Notes: generated by a model from the sequence alone, not told the origin. Counted from the first letter of the stretch, positions 44,527 through 55,137 are shown. The stretch: 64,000 nucleotides of DNA from JBNKHG01 sp050290225 (GCA_050290225.1 JBNKHG010000036.1:1-64000); one strand, 5' to 3'. A program made the numbers and translations.

Positions 44527-46764
44527 ATGTTGCAGCTCTTCAAGCCAGAATCCAAAGTACAGAAAGATCGAAAAATCATGCGCGAAACCGATGCGCGCAT
44601 GGCCAAATACAGTCGCCGTGGCCTGGTACTCAATTTATTTGCGTTTGCTATCAGTCTGTTGTTGGGGGAGTTTTACGACAAGGCAGAGGGATTGGCGATC
44701 ATTCTGGCCGCTGGCCTGCTGCTGTTGACCTTTTGGCGGGGTTACTACCTGTTCCGCTTCGATGCGCTTTATCCCCGCGCACCAGCCCGCTGGCGTAACC
44801 GCTACTTTGTGGCTTCTTTTATTGGTGCCATCTGGTGGAGCGGAATCCTGGTCAGTCTGACGTTGAAGCTGGGGATGGAAGCTGAAACTCCGATACTATG
44901 GCTTTATACGGTCATTTTTCTGTCCAGCATCTCCAACGTCTTCGCACCCTACCGCCAATTTCTGAGTTACTACCTGTTTTTGGTTCAGTTGCCGCCAGCC
45001 ATAGCTGCGCTGTTTATCGGTTCGGTAGAGGGCTATCTCTACGCCGCCATGATGGTGGTACTTTTCCTCACCCTGAGTCACCAGGGACATATCACTTGCC
45101 GAACCTATTGGGAACGGCTCGAAGCTAATTACGCCCTCAAACAGAAAGCCCGTGACCTGGAAGAGGAAAATCTCGATTCCCAAGCGGCCAATGATTTGAA
45201 AAACGAATTCCTGACCAATCTCGGCCATGAATTTCGAACCTCCCTCAGTGACGTCCTGGGTGCCCTCCAGCTATTGAAGGATAGTGCGGTAAGTGACCGG
45301 CAGCAGGAGTTGCTGGCGATGGCTGAAAAGGCCTCAGAGCGACAATTGGGGCTGGTCAATAACGTGATGGACTATTCGCGTATCGCCGCCAAGGAGTTGG
45401 CCCTGGATATCGCGGTATTCAATCTCCGTCGACAGTTGGAGAAACTGATCGAAGAGCTGGCCCCTGAGGCGCACCAGCAGGGGGTGGAGCTGAACTATGT
45501 GTTCGACAGGGACCTGCCTGTACGAATCAAGGGTGACGCGGCAAGATTACGGGAAATCATACTCAACCTGGTTAGCCATGCCATTCACTTTTCCGAGCAG
45601 GGTGAGGTATTGCTGGAGGTGCACTTCAATCGCGAGACCGAGGACTCTGGTGAGTTGTTGGTGATTATAAGCGACCAGGGGCAGGGGGGCACACTGGGCG
45701 ACCAAAAAGAGATTATGAATCCGTATGCGAAGGTGACGACCACCAAGGCGGGAACGGGGATTGGACTGGCGATTTGCAAAGCCCTGGCCGAGTGTATGGA
45801 TGGCAGTGTTCGGGTGACCAGTGAAGAGGGAGAGGGTAATAAGTTCTATCTTTCCCTTAAATTCCAGGTATCGGGTAAACAGGTGCAACCGCTGAGCGTC
45901 AATCCCCGCCTGCAAGGGCGAAGAATTTTATTGCTCGATGCTCCCACGCCTATTGAAGGCGCCATGATTGAGGAGTTGGAATCCTGGGGGATGGCGGTGG
46001 AAATGGTGAAAGGCGGTGAGCAGGCGCGTTCGCGGTTGAAACACGCTCGTGACGAGGGCCGTCCTTTCGATATTTTGCTGATGTATATGCCGCTGCAGAA
46101 TCTCAAGCTGCTCGACTTTTCGCAAGAACTGGCCGCTGCGGAAGAACTTGAAGGACTCAAGCAGATCGTGGCCATGAGCCAGCTTCAGCAGCTCAGTGAA
46201 GAGGTTGTAGCCTTATTGAAAAAATCGACCTCAGATATTGCGATTATCGATAAGCCGGTTATCCGTCAGCGCTTACACGAAACTATCAATAAACAACTCT
46301 TCGATATCAGTGTGGACGCCTCCGAGCAATCAACGGAATCAAAGAGTGGTAAAGTCGGCGCCGGCCAGCATATTCTGTTGGTGGAAGATCACCGGGTCAA
46401 TCAGATGGTTGCTCAGGGTATGCTGAAAAAGCTGGGGTACAGCGTGACCCTGGCCAGTAACGGTAAAGAGGCCTTGGAGGTAATGTCACAGGAGGCATTC
46501 GATCTGATTCTGATGGATTGTCAGATGCCGGAAATGGACGGCTATATGGCGACGCAGGAAATTCGCAATCGCGAAGCGGAAAGCGAAGAGCAGCAGCATA
46601 TTCCCATTGTTGCCATGACCGCCCACGCCGCCGAAGGTGATCAAACCCGCTGTTTGGCTGCGGGTATGGATGACTATCTGGCCAAGCCGGTACGTTACGA
46701 GGATCTGGATAATCGTCTGCAGCGCTGGTTGGGAGCCAATGCACTCAGTACCGGTGAGGACTGA
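44527..46764 (+). CDS. Membrane hybrid histidine kinase with degenerate ATPase and receiver motifs
   Basis: 745 aa. The N-terminal 200 residues have about six TM helices and no extracellular domain. HisKA reads LGHEFRTS with His234. In HATPase the N-box is NLVSHAIHFS, replacing the usual Asn with His, while DQGQGG and GTGIGLAI remain. A pseudo-receiver (RRILLLDAPTPIEGAMIEELESWG) precedes a full receiver with VEDH and Asp664 in LMDCQMPEMDG. Mg-ATP binding may be weakened. No partner regulator adjacent. Confidence 0.9.
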   Translation: MLQLFKPESKVQKDRKIMRETDARMAKYSRRGLVLNLFAFAISLLLGEFYDKAEGLAIILAAGLLLLTFWRGYYLFRFDALYPRAPARWRNRYFVASFIGAIWWSGILVSLTLKLGMEAETPILWLYTVIFLSSISNVFAPYRQFLSYYLFLVQLPPAIAALFIGSVEGYLYAAMMVVLFLTLSHQGHITCRTYWERLEANYALKQKARDLEEENLDSQAANDLKNEFLTNLGHEFRTSLSDVLGALQLLKDSAVSDRQQELLAMAEKASERQLGLVNNVMDYSRIAAKELALDIAVFNLRRQLEKLIEELAPEAHQQGVELNYVFDRDLPVRIKGDAARLREIILNLVSHAIHFSEQGEVLLEVHFNRETEDSGELLVIISDQGQGGTLGDQKEIMNPYAKVTTTKAGTGIGLAICKALAECMDGSVRVTSEEGEGNKFYLSLKFQVSGKQVQPLSVNPRLQGRRILLLDAPTPIEGAMIEELESWGMAVEMVKGGEQARSRLKHARDEGRPFDILLMYMPLQNLKLLDFSQELAAAEELEGLKQIVAMSQLQQLSEEVVALLKKSTSDIAIIDKPVIRQRLHETINKQLFDISVDASEQSTESKSGKVGAGQHILLVEDHRVNQMVAQGMLKKLGYSVTLASNGKEALEVMSQEAFDLILMDCQMPEMDGYMATQEIRNREAESEEQQHIPIVAMTAHAAEGDQTRCLAAGMDDYLAKPVRYEDLDNRLQRWLGANALSTGED

Positions 46765-46785
46765 GTGCAGGGAACCCCGATCGTG

Positions 46786-47598
46786 TTATTCAAACAGCGA
46801 CCAAATAGGGGCGTGGTCGGAGGGTTTCTCCATGGCACGGATATCATAGTCGATGCCGGCATCTTTACAGCGTTTTTGGAGGCTCGCTGTCGCTAAAATA
46901 ACGTCGATTCGCAAGCCGCGTTTAGGTTCCCTTTCAAAACCCTTGCTGCGGTAATCAAACCAGCTGAACTGGTCGGCGATCTCGGGGTGGCACTCCCGGA
47001 AGGTATCTCTCAATCCCCAGCTGTGCAATCGCTCCATCCACTCCCGCTCTTCGGGTAAGAAGCTGCATTTGCCGGTTCGCAGCCAACGTTTGCGATTGTC
47101 TTCGCCAATGCCAATGTCGTGGTCCTGGGTTGAAATGTTGGCGTCCCCCATCACGATCACCTGGCTTGCTGCGTCACAGTGTTTATTCAAGTGTTCCTGA
47201 AGGTCTTCGTAAAATTTTTTCTTGGCGGGAAACTTGATGGGATGATCTCGATTCTCACCCTGTGGGAAGTAGCCGTTAATGACGGTGATATCGCCATTCA
47301 ACGGGCTGGCAAAGGTGCCTCCCACCAGGCGCCGCTGCGATTCTTCCCCATCGTTTTCGAAGCCCTTGAAGCTGGATTTAAAATCATGTTTTGACAAAAG
47401 CGCGACACCATAATGGGTTTTCTGGCCGTGATATACAGCCTGGTAACCCAACGCCTCGACAGCGTCCAGTGGAAATTCTTCGTCCCGCACTTTGGTTTCC
47501 TGCAGACCGATAAAATCCGGCATATGCTTGGCAACAACCGCTTCCAACTGGTGCAAGCGTGTGCGAATGCTATTGACATTGAATGAAACGACTTTCAT
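46786..47598 (-). CDS. xthA: Exodeoxyribonuclease III
   Basis: 270 aa member of the EEP superfamily that acts at abasic sites in DNA repair. Active-site patterns: FNVNSIRTR, GLQETKV, NGYFPQGENRDHP, VMGDANIS and the C-terminal GLRIDVILAT, PSDHAPIW. Convergent with the hybrid kinase, 21 bp apart, and preceded by AGGAGG. Confidence 0.95.
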   Translation of the reverse strand: MKVVSFNVNSIRTRLHQLEAVVAKHMPDFIGLQETKVRDEEFPLDAVEALGYQAVYHGQKTHYGVALLSKHDFKSSFKGFENDGEESQRRLVGGTFASPLNGDITVINGYFPQGENRDHPIKFPAKKKFYEDLQEHLNKHCDAASQVIVMGDANISTQDHDIGIGEDNRKRWLRTGKCSFLPEEREWMERLHSWGLRDTFRECHPEIADQFSWFDYRSKGFEREPKRGLRIDVILATASLQKRCKDAGIDYDIRAMEKPSDHAPIWSLFE

Positions 47599-47615
47599 GT
47601 CTTGTTACGGCCTCC

Positions 47616-47644
47616 TAAAAACAAGGGCAGGCCTTGGCCCGCCC
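47616..47644 (-). terminator. Rho-independent terminator between prc and xthA
   Basis: On the minus strand GGGCGGGCC and GGCCTGCCC (47625-47644) form a stem around AA, followed by a T-run (A-run at 47617-47621). It ends the prc transcript, whose stop is about 40 bp earlier, just before the xthA ribosome-binding site. Confidence 0.85.
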
Positions 47645-47681
47645 TCATCAATCCTATGGGATGTTTGGGTATGAATGAAAA

Positions 47682-49790
47682 TTAGAAGTTGGCGACCTGG
47701 GGTTTTTCCTGCTGTTTCAAGGCGTCCATAAAATCAATCAGGATATAGCCGGCTTCTGTCAGCAATGGATCCTTGTCGGGGTTGATTTCAACCGGGCCAC
47801 CTGCTGCGGTGGTTTCTTCTTCGGCGGCATTCTCTTCGCGCATGGCCTTCACATTAACATACTGTTCGAGTCCCTTTGCCTTGCGACGTTGATTCTCAAT
47901 GGTCAGGCTTTGCTCCTCGAGTACCTGTTGATCCTTTAAACGCTGACTTTCCTGCAGGGAGATTTGCTGGCGATCCCGTGACTCCTTAATCAGTGCCAGT
48001 TGTTGCAGCAAATACACAAAGTCCGGGTCCTTTTCTGCGCGTGCCTGGTGTTGTTTACGTAATAGCGGGATCAACCGTGCCAAGTCAAAGTATTCCGGGT
48101 GCGGGGCAGCATGAATCTGGTCCCAGGGTAGGGCATAGTCATAAGAGCTTTCTCCCACCTCTTCAGTATTAACCATGGTGGGCAATTCGATATCGGGAAT
48201 CACGCCACGGTGCTGGGTGGAGTCGCCGCTGACCCGATAAAATTTGGATTCGGTGATTTTAAGCTGACCTTCCTTGAGAGGAGTCAGCGACTGAACCGTG
48301 CCTTTGCCGAACGTCTGGGCCCCCACCACGATACCGCGATGGTAATCCTGGATGGCGCCTGCAAAAATCTCTGAAGCCGATGCACTGAGCCGGTTGATCA
48401 ATACCAGCAGGGGGCCACGATAGCGGGCCTTGCTGCGGGAGCGGTAATGGCGAGAGATACGCTGATTGGTTTGACGGATCTGCACTACCGGGCCCTGATC
48501 GATAAACAAGTCAGTCAGGGTCGTTGCCTCTTGTAATGAACCTCCACCATTGTTGCGCAAATCAATGATAATGCCGTCGACATTCTCTTCCTGCAGTTCT
48601 TTCAGTAGTTTTAATACATCGCGGGTAGTGCTCTTGAAGTTGGGGTCGCGATTGCGATAAGCCTCAAAATCAATATAGAACGCTGGCACATCGATAACGC
48701 CGATCTTGTAAACCTCGTCATCGTTACCCAGCTCGAACACCGCCTTTTTGGCGGCTTGTTCTTCAAGTTTTACTTTGCCGCGACTGATTTTGATGGTTTT
48801 GCCGGGGGCATCGGCACCGGCGTCGGCAGAAACCACTTCCAGCCTGACCACTGTGTTCTTGGGCCCGCGGATCAATTTGACGACCTCATCGAGACGCCAG
48901 CCAACAACATCGACCATTTCGCCTTCACTGCCTTGCCCTACCGCGATAATGCGGTCCGCTGGTTTCAGTTCCCCCTGCTTGTCGGCGGGGCCGGCGGCGA
49001 TCAGGCGCACGACCTTGGTGAATTCGTCTTCCGTTTGCAGCACCGCGCCTATACCTTCCAGGGACAGAGACATATTGATATTGAAATTTTCCAGGGTGCG
49101 AGGTGACAGATAGCTTGTGTGGGGGTCGTAGAGCAGGGTAAGCGAGTTGATGACCACTTCGAATGCATCAGCGTTATCCTGCTGTAGAACACGCTTCATC
49201 TGGTTGCTGTAACGCTTCTTCAGGGTGACTTTTGCTTCGTCCAGGGTTTTACCGGCAAGCTTCAGGCTAAGCACGCTGGACTTGAGTCGCTTGCGCCACA
49301 ACTCGTCAGCGGTCGCCTTGTCGGCCGGCCATTCTGACTCATCCCGGTCGATTTCCAGACTTTCGGGTTTGTTGAAATCGAAATTGAGATCCTCGCTGTC
49401 CAGGAGGTTGAGTATCGATTCCAAGCGCGTCACAACACGCTCTCTGTAGCGATGGAAAATGTCGAAACTGGCCCTGAGTTTGCCCGCTTTCAGAAGATCA
49501 TCGAATTGAGAGCGGTATTTCTCAAATTCCTGGATATCGGCTTTGTAGAAGTAGACTTTGGACGGATCCAGGGTCTCCAAATACAGATCCAGGTAACGGC
49601 TGGACAGCTTGTCGTCGAACGGCTGGTTGCGGTAATGGCGGTTGGCCAGCTTATCAATAATCTCAATCGCTGTTTCGGCTTGGCCTGGGGTGAAATTCAG
49701 GGGCTCAACGGGTTTGGCGTTGGCGGTGGAGGTCGAAAGGAGTATGAACGAGATTAAGCCGAAAGCTAGAGATAAAGCACTGCGAATCAT
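47682..49790 (-). CDS. prc: Tail-specific protease Prc (carboxy-terminal processing peptidase)
   Basis: 702 aa with a signal peptide, so periplasmic. A PDZ domain (SLEGIGAVLQTEDEFTKVVRLIAAGPADKQGELKPADRIIAVGQG) precedes the S41 peptidase domain. The Prc dyad is visible: Ser471 in NRLSASASEIFAGA and Lys496 in FGKGTVQS, with Asp482 between. The C-terminal DUF3340 region (DDQQLE-like, here QESQRLKDQQVLEEQSLTIENQRR) matches Prc. It trims C-termini of envelope proteins. Confidence 0.96.
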   Translation of the reverse strand: MIRSALSLAFGLISFILLSTSTANAKPVEPLNFTPGQAETAIEIIDKLANRHYRNQPFDDKLSSRYLDLYLETLDPSKVYFYKADIQEFEKYRSQFDDLLKAGKLRASFDIFHRYRERVVTRLESILNLLDSEDLNFDFNKPESLEIDRDESEWPADKATADELWRKRLKSSVLSLKLAGKTLDEAKVTLKKRYSNQMKRVLQQDNADAFEVVINSLTLLYDPHTSYLSPRTLENFNINMSLSLEGIGAVLQTEDEFTKVVRLIAAGPADKQGELKPADRIIAVGQGSEGEMVDVVGWRLDEVVKLIRGPKNTVVRLEVVSADAGADAPGKTIKISRGKVKLEEQAAKKAVFELGNDDEVYKIGVIDVPAFYIDFEAYRNRDPNFKSTTRDVLKLLKELQEENVDGIIIDLRNNGGGSLQEATTLTDLFIDQGPVVQIRQTNQRISRHYRSRSKARYRGPLLVLINRLSASASEIFAGAIQDYHRGIVVGAQTFGKGTVQSLTPLKEGQLKITESKFYRVSGDSTQHRGVIPDIELPTMVNTEEVGESSYDYALPWDQIHAAPHPEYFDLARLIPLLRKQHQARAEKDPDFVYLLQQLALIKESRDRQQISLQESQRLKDQQVLEEQSLTIENQRRKAKGLEQYVNVKAMREENAAEEETTAAGGPVEINPDKDPLLTEAGYILIDFMDALKQQEKPQVANF

Positions 49791-50234
49791 ATACCGAGTC
49801 TCTCTGGTCCCTTTGCCGAGACTGCATGGCCTCTTGCAAGGATATTTTTAAGCGATTATTGCTCATTATAAGCCGGATATTCCTGGGCGGGCACTAATTC
49901 TTGCCGGCAGATGTCTCAAATTTGCCGCTAAACGCGCTGTAACAGGGTTTATTCGGCAAAACGGGAAGATTTGAAGAAAGCTGCAGTCTAAAAATTGAAC
50001 TAAATGATGCCTTATGTCATAAAAAATGGGGGATTCGCGGTCAATCATCCGGCACTAACCAGACGCAACCCCGCCGAAGTGGCAACCATTGAAACCAATT
50101 GACTTGTTGTTTTTTTACAACCTATAAATTCAGTTTATCTTTCTGTATGATACGCACGCCGAATTTTGCACAACTATGACTTAAATGCCCGAATACGTCA
50201 TTAAGTCATTTATTCACAGATAAGCGGGGAACAC
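49791..50234. promoter_or_regulatory. Divergent promoter region of prc and icd
   Basis: 444 bp without a gene. TTGACT (50099-50104) and TATAAA (50123-50128) lie 18 bp apart, a good sigma-70 promoter for icd, about 105 bp before its ATG. GTTGT-N6-ACAAC sits between the two boxes and may be an operator. Confidence 0.5.
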
Positions 50235-52466
50235 ATGACAAAACAGAAGTCGAAGATTATTTACACCCTCACCGATGAAGCGCCAGCCCTGGCCACCTAT
50301 TCATTACTCCCCATTGTTAATACCTTTGCCGCCGCCGCTGATATTGAAGTCGAAACCAGCGATATCTCACTGGCAGCACGCATCATCGCTAATTTTCCCG
50401 AGAATCTTACTGAAGAACAAAAAATTCCTGATGCCCTGGCGGAACTGGGGGAGATGACCCAGGATCCAGACGCCAATATCATTAAGTTGCCCAATATCAG
50501 TGCCTCTATCCCTCAGCTGGTCGGCGCCATCAAAGAACTGCAGGCCAAGGGGTACGATATCCCCGACTATCCGGAAGATCCCCAGAACGACATCGAAGCC
50601 GAGATCAAGTCCCGCTACGCCAAGATCCTGGGTAGCGCCGTAAACCCGGTGTTACGCGAAGGTAACTCAGACCGTCGTGCGCCTGCTGCCGTTAAACGCT
50701 ATGCCAGGAAAAACCCCCATTCCATGGGCAAGTGGAGCCAGGCTTCCCGCACCCATGTCGCCCATATGCGTGAGGGTGACTTCTACGCCAGCGATATCTC
50801 TACCACTATGGCGCAGGCCGACAACCTCAAAATTGAGCTGGTGGAAAAAGATGGCAAGGTCACGCTACTGAAGGAAGTAGCCGTACAGGATGGTGAAGTG
50901 GTTAGCGCCCAGTTTATGAGTACCAGGGCACTGCGCAAGTTCCTGGACGAGGAGATGGAAGGTGCCCGCAAGGCCGGCCTGTTGTTCTCCCTTCATATGA
51001 AAGCCACCATGATGAAGGTTTCCGACCCCATCGTCTTTGGCCATGCGGTAACCGTTTACTTTAAAGAAGCCTGGGAGAAGCACGCCGATACCCTCAAAGA
51101 GCTGGGCGTCAACCCAAATGACGGTGTGCAGGCAGCCCTGATGAAAATCGATAAACTGCCGTACTCCAAACGTTCTGAAATCGAATACGACTTGCGCAAG
51201 TGCTATGAGGCCCGTCCGATGATGGCCATGGTCGACTCTGATAAGGGTATTACCAACTTGCACGTTCCCAGCGATATTATCGTCGATGCCTCCATGCCCG
51301 CTATGATCCGCAACGGCGGGAAAATGTGGAGTGCCGACGGCAAGCTGCAAGACACCAAGGCAGTGATCCCCGACAGCTGCTACGCCACCATCTATCAGGA
51401 AGTGATCAATTTCTGTAAGCACCACGATGCCTTCGATCCCACGACCATGGGAACTGTGCCCAATGTGGGCCTGATGGCACAGAAAGCCGAGGAATATGGC
51501 TCTCACGACAAGACTTTCGAACTGCCGGCTGACGGTACTGTGCGGGTTGTAAACAGTGCAGGTGAAACCATTCTGCAGCACGAGAATGTGGAAGCCGGTG
51601 ATGTATGGCGTATGTTCCTGGCCAAAGACGAGCCCATTCGCGACTGGGTCAAACTGGCGGTGAACCGCGCCCGCGCCAGCGGCATGCCCGCGGTATTCTG
51701 GTTGGATCAAAACCGGGGTCACGATGCGCAAATGATCAAGAAGGTCGAAAAATACCTTCAGGAACATGACACCGAAGGTCTGAAGATCAAAATTCTGACC
51801 CCGGATCAGGCTGTTCGATACACCATGGAGCGTCTGAAGAAAGGCCAGGATACCATTGCCGTGACCGGAAATGTTCTGCGCGACTACCTGACCGACCTGT
51901 TTCCGATCCTGGAGCTGGGCACCAGTGCCAAGATGCTCTCCATTGTGCCATTGATGCAGGGTGGCGGACTGTTTGAAACCGGTGCCGGTGGTTCCGCACC
52001 GAAGCATGTGCAGCAGTTTGTCGAGGAAGACCACCTGCGCTGGGATTCCCTCGGAGAGTTCCTGGCTTTGGCGGTATCCATTGAGGAAGTTGCACACAAA
52101 ACCGACAACGCCAAAGCGAAGATTCTCGCCAAGACCCTGGATCAAGCCACTGGCAAGTTGCTGGAAAACGGTAAGTCGCCGTCGCGTAAGGTGAAGGAGC
52201 TGGATAATCGTGGCAGCCACTTCTACCTGGCACTCTACTGGGCCGAAGCCCTGGCGAATCAGGATGATGATGCAGAGCTGAAGGCTACCTTTGCCAAGCT
52301 GACAAAACAGCTGAGCGATAACGAAGCCAAGGTTATCGAAGAGTTGAGCGCTGCGCAGGGCCAGCCGGTGGATATGGGCGGTTACTTCCAGCCGGATACC
52401 GAGAAGGTTGAGAAGGCAATGCGTCCGAGCGCGAGCTTGAATGCAATCATAGACCAGGCCGTATAA
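50235..52466 (+). CDS. icd: Isocitrate dehydrogenase, NADP-dependent, monomeric type
   Basis: 743 aa, the length of the monomeric IDH. Signature stretches include AALMKIDKLPYSKRSEIEYDLRKCYEARPMMAMVDSDKGITNLHVPSDIIVDASMPAMIRNGGKMW and FWLDQNRGHDAQMIKKV. It oxidises isocitrate to 2-oxoglutarate in the TCA cycle and makes NADPH, a monomer in place of the usual dimer. Its own promoter and terminator bracket it. Confidence 0.96.
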   Translation: MTKQKSKIIYTLTDEAPALATYSLLPIVNTFAAAADIEVETSDISLAARIIANFPENLTEEQKIPDALAELGEMTQDPDANIIKLPNISASIPQLVGAIKELQAKGYDIPDYPEDPQNDIEAEIKSRYAKILGSAVNPVLREGNSDRRAPAAVKRYARKNPHSMGKWSQASRTHVAHMREGDFYASDISTTMAQADNLKIELVEKDGKVTLLKEVAVQDGEVVSAQFMSTRALRKFLDEEMEGARKAGLLFSLHMKATMMKVSDPIVFGHAVTVYFKEAWEKHADTLKELGVNPNDGVQAALMKIDKLPYSKRSEIEYDLRKCYEARPMMAMVDSDKGITNLHVPSDIIVDASMPAMIRNGGKMWSADGKLQDTKAVIPDSCYATIYQEVINFCKHHDAFDPTTMGTVPNVGLMAQKAEEYGSHDKTFELPADGTVRVVNSAGETILQHENVEAGDVWRMFLAKDEPIRDWVKLAVNRARASGMPAVFWLDQNRGHDAQMIKKVEKYLQEHDTEGLKIKILTPDQAVRYTMERLKKGQDTIAVTGNVLRDYLTDLFPILELGTSAKMLSIVPLMQGGGLFETGAGGSAPKHVQQFVEEDHLRWDSLGEFLALAVSIEEVAHKTDNAKAKILAKTLDQATGKLLENGKSPSRKVKELDNRGSHFYLALYWAEALANQDDDAELKATFAKLTKQLSDNEAKVIEELSAAQGQPVDMGGYFQPDTEKVEKAMRPSASLNAIIDQAV

Positions 52467-52519
52467 CGGCGGCAGTCAAACCGTACCGGGTATCGGAACG
52501 CCGATAGCCAGTCGATACT

Positions 52520-52556
52520 AAAAAAGGCGCTACAAAAGTATGTAGCGCCTTTTTTT
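52520..52556 (+). terminator. Rho-independent terminator after icd
   Basis: AGGCGCTACA (52525-52534) pairs with TGTAGCGCCT (52541-52550), followed by a seven-T run. It ends icd. Confidence 0.94.
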
Positions 52557-52604
52557 GTGTCCCATATAATGCGATTTATTAGACGAATGGTGACTTAACC
52601 TTCA

Positions 52605-55028
52605 ATGAGCAAACGTATTTGGGTCAGGGCATTGGGGAGGGTAGGGATTCTGCTGATTGCAGTGTGCCTGGCGCTTTATCTGACATTGCCGTGGTATGCC
52701 TCCATACTGCTCAATCGCTTTTTTCTACCCGAAGGTTGGCAGTTACACCGGCTTGAATTCGACCATCCTGGTTGGCGAACCCTGGACATTCACACTCTTG
52801 AGTTGTCCGACCCATCACGCATTGATTTCACTGTCGAAGAGGCCATTATCGACTACGATCTGGTGTCATTGTTCAGCGGAAATATTGATCAGGCTCGAAT
52901 AAACAACGTGGTTGTAGATCCGGCAGAAGCGTTATTGGCGCCGGCAAGCGAACCATCGGACTTGGCGCGACTTTTACCAGATCGATTGCTGCAGCTAATA
53001 CCTGTACGACAACTGGCAATAAAGACGTTTTCCATTGATTTGGCTCGCTGGCAGGGCGGACTGCTCCAACTTGCGATTGAACTCCACGATCAACAGTTTA
53101 CGGCGAATGGTCGACTGGAGTGGCCTGAATCGCTTCCTGCGCCCCTTCAATTCTCTACCATGGTGGACCACGCTAACCACTGGCGTTTCGCCGGAGAGTT
53201 CGAACAGGCCGGCAGTGCGCCTGAATCGAGTCTACAACTGAGCGGATCGATTGCATTGCGAGATGGGCAGTTGCTGATAACTGTCTCAAAGGATGCACAT
53301 ATTACCGCTCCGCTGTCGCTGCTGGCCCCGGAGGTTACTACGGGCATCGTTAAAATGGCGTTACCCGAGGGGCTTCAACTGAAACTGCCCGGGAATAAGT
53401 CACCTTCCGACTGGTTTTTTCAGGGCGTTATTGCCGGGAACTACAGCCTCGAAGGGCGAAACCTGGTAGCTTGGGAAATCCGGGATCCCGTTTGGGCCCG
53501 ACAATCCCAGCACCTGCGCTGCGAAGTAGCCGTTGTAACAGTGCCCAAAGAATGGCACCTGCCGCAACAGGGGCTTCGCGTTGAGGGGATAACCGCAGCT
53601 TTCGCGGGACAGATGGATGTCCGATTTTCAGGTGATGAACAGACAGCACAAATAAGTTGGAAGCAACCACAACAGTTCCGCCTGCAACATATTATCTCCG
53701 CGCAGTGGCAAGCCGAAAACCTGCGAGTGGAATTTCCACCACAGACAATCTCTGTAACCAAGATGGATGCGAAATTCCCACAACTGCTGGCAGAGGTCAC
53801 CCTGGATGCTCTACAGCGCAAGACTGCGCCAGAGGAAATCGTCTCCCTGCGTTCAATTTCCGCGACCCTGAATCTGGAGCCATCGAGTGACCATGCTATA
53901 GGGTTCGAAGCAGCTCTGGGTCGCCTATTTCTTAAAAGACAAAAACAAGGGTTAGCTGAAGAGCAGTCCCTTGTGCTCCCCCCTATGCAACTGAGCGGTC
54001 GATCGGCGTTGTCGGATTCAGGTCGTAAAATCGATTTTGAGCTCCGCAATATCTGCGGCTCGCCCTTGCTGAGCGGAATTTGGGAGCAAATTCCCGAAGG
54101 GCCACAACAACTGAAGGCCAGTATCGATTATCGCTTTACAGAAGCACAATCGCTACGTCGTCACCTGAACTACCCTGAATTAGCCTGGGATCTGGTGGAG
54201 GGCGGACTCAGAGGGCAATTTGAGTGGCAGTCGGCGGGAGGGCCTGTGTTCTCGTTAGAGGGAAGCGGTATCAACGGTTACCTGCCCTCGGGACGCTTTG
54301 AAGGAGTTCAGTTTCAGTTAAGATCCGATCGACTAACATCGGTTCCTATCAGCGCAACTGCGGAACGTATCGAAATGGGCGTACCTGCCACCGACATACA
54401 ATTGGAGGGCCTTTTGCGTCAGCGAGCCGATAATGACCAGTGGCAATTCGCGATGCGCCGTGCCAGTGCGCTCCTGCTGGGTGGTGGCGTGTCACTGGAC
54501 AATCAGACATTGAATCTTTCAGCCCCCTCCACACTGATTCTGGAGGCTGATAGCTTGGACCTGGAGCGTCTGATCGAGACTCAGCAGTTAAAGGGAGTTG
54601 TTGCCGAAGGGCTAATCTCTGGTACCATCCCAGTGACCTTGGAGAACTTTGTGCCGTCGGTCAAGGATGGTTTTGTACAAGCGGTACGCAACGGAGTGAT
54701 CCAGTACCAAAACCCCTTGAATAGCGAAGGAATCAATCCTGATTTGAAGCTGGCGCTCGATGTATTGAGCAATTTCAACTATCAGGTGCTGGAATCGTCA
54801 GTCTCCTATAGCTCGGAAGGTACGCTGAAACTGAGTTCAAGAATAGAAGGAAGTAACCCGGATGTGGCTGACGGCCAAAAAGTCAATCTCAACCTGAATA
54901 CCGAGTTGGATCTGAAATCGGCCTTTTACGCATTGCGTTTGCAGAGCGGCCTGGATCAGCTCCTTAGCGACCACTTTGCCTCGCCGTCAGCGAGTAACAG
55001 CGACAGATTTTGCGATGTCACTTTTTGA
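52605..55028 (+). CDS. ydbH: YdbH-family AsmA-like envelope protein
   Basis: 807 aa with one N-terminal membrane anchor (GILLIAVCLALYLTLPWYASILL) and a long periplasmic beta-rich body, like the YhdP/TamB/YdbH group of intermembrane phospholipid-transfer proteins. The C-terminal LEADSLDLERLIETQQLKGVV...ISGTIPVTLENFVPSVKDGFVQAVRNGVIQYQ matches YdbH. It is followed by ynbE and ydbL, the known partners, so this is the intact E. coli operon order. Confidence 0.9.
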   Translation: MSKRIWVRALGRVGILLIAVCLALYLTLPWYASILLNRFFLPEGWQLHRLEFDHPGWRTLDIHTLELSDPSRIDFTVEEAIIDYDLVSLFSGNIDQARINNVVVDPAEALLAPASEPSDLARLLPDRLLQLIPVRQLAIKTFSIDLARWQGGLLQLAIELHDQQFTANGRLEWPESLPAPLQFSTMVDHANHWRFAGEFEQAGSAPESSLQLSGSIALRDGQLLITVSKDAHITAPLSLLAPEVTTGIVKMALPEGLQLKLPGNKSPSDWFFQGVIAGNYSLEGRNLVAWEIRDPVWARQSQHLRCEVAVVTVPKEWHLPQQGLRVEGITAAFAGQMDVRFSGDEQTAQISWKQPQQFRLQHIISAQWQAENLRVEFPPQTISVTKMDAKFPQLLAEVTLDALQRKTAPEEIVSLRSISATLNLEPSSDHAIGFEAALGRLFLKRQKQGLAEEQSLVLPPMQLSGRSALSDSGRKIDFELRNICGSPLLSGIWEQIPEGPQQLKASIDYRFTEAQSLRRHLNYPELAWDLVEGGLRGQFEWQSAGGPVFSLEGSGINGYLPSGRFEGVQFQLRSDRLTSVPISATAERIEMGVPATDIQLEGLLRQRADNDQWQFAMRRASALLLGGGVSLDNQTLNLSAPSTLILEADSLDLERLIETQQLKGVVAEGLISGTIPVTLENFVPSVKDGFVQAVRNGVIQYQNPLNSEGINPDLKLALDVLSNFNYQVLESSVSYSSEGTLKLSSRIEGSNPDVADGQKVNLNLNTELDLKSAFYALRLQSGLDQLLSDHFASPSASNSDRFCDVTF

Positions 55029-55137
55029 CACGGTATTCTTGAGTTGCTACGCCATACAGATGGGGGATGATCAGCGATAGTTGGGCGTGTAACATTCAAC
55101 AGAATCTATTAACCGTACGAGAGACAGGAATTTAATA

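Noticed and set aside
50865..52220. 451-codon open frame opposite icd
   Set aside because: Shadow of the codon pattern of isocitrate dehydrogenase; no family similarity.
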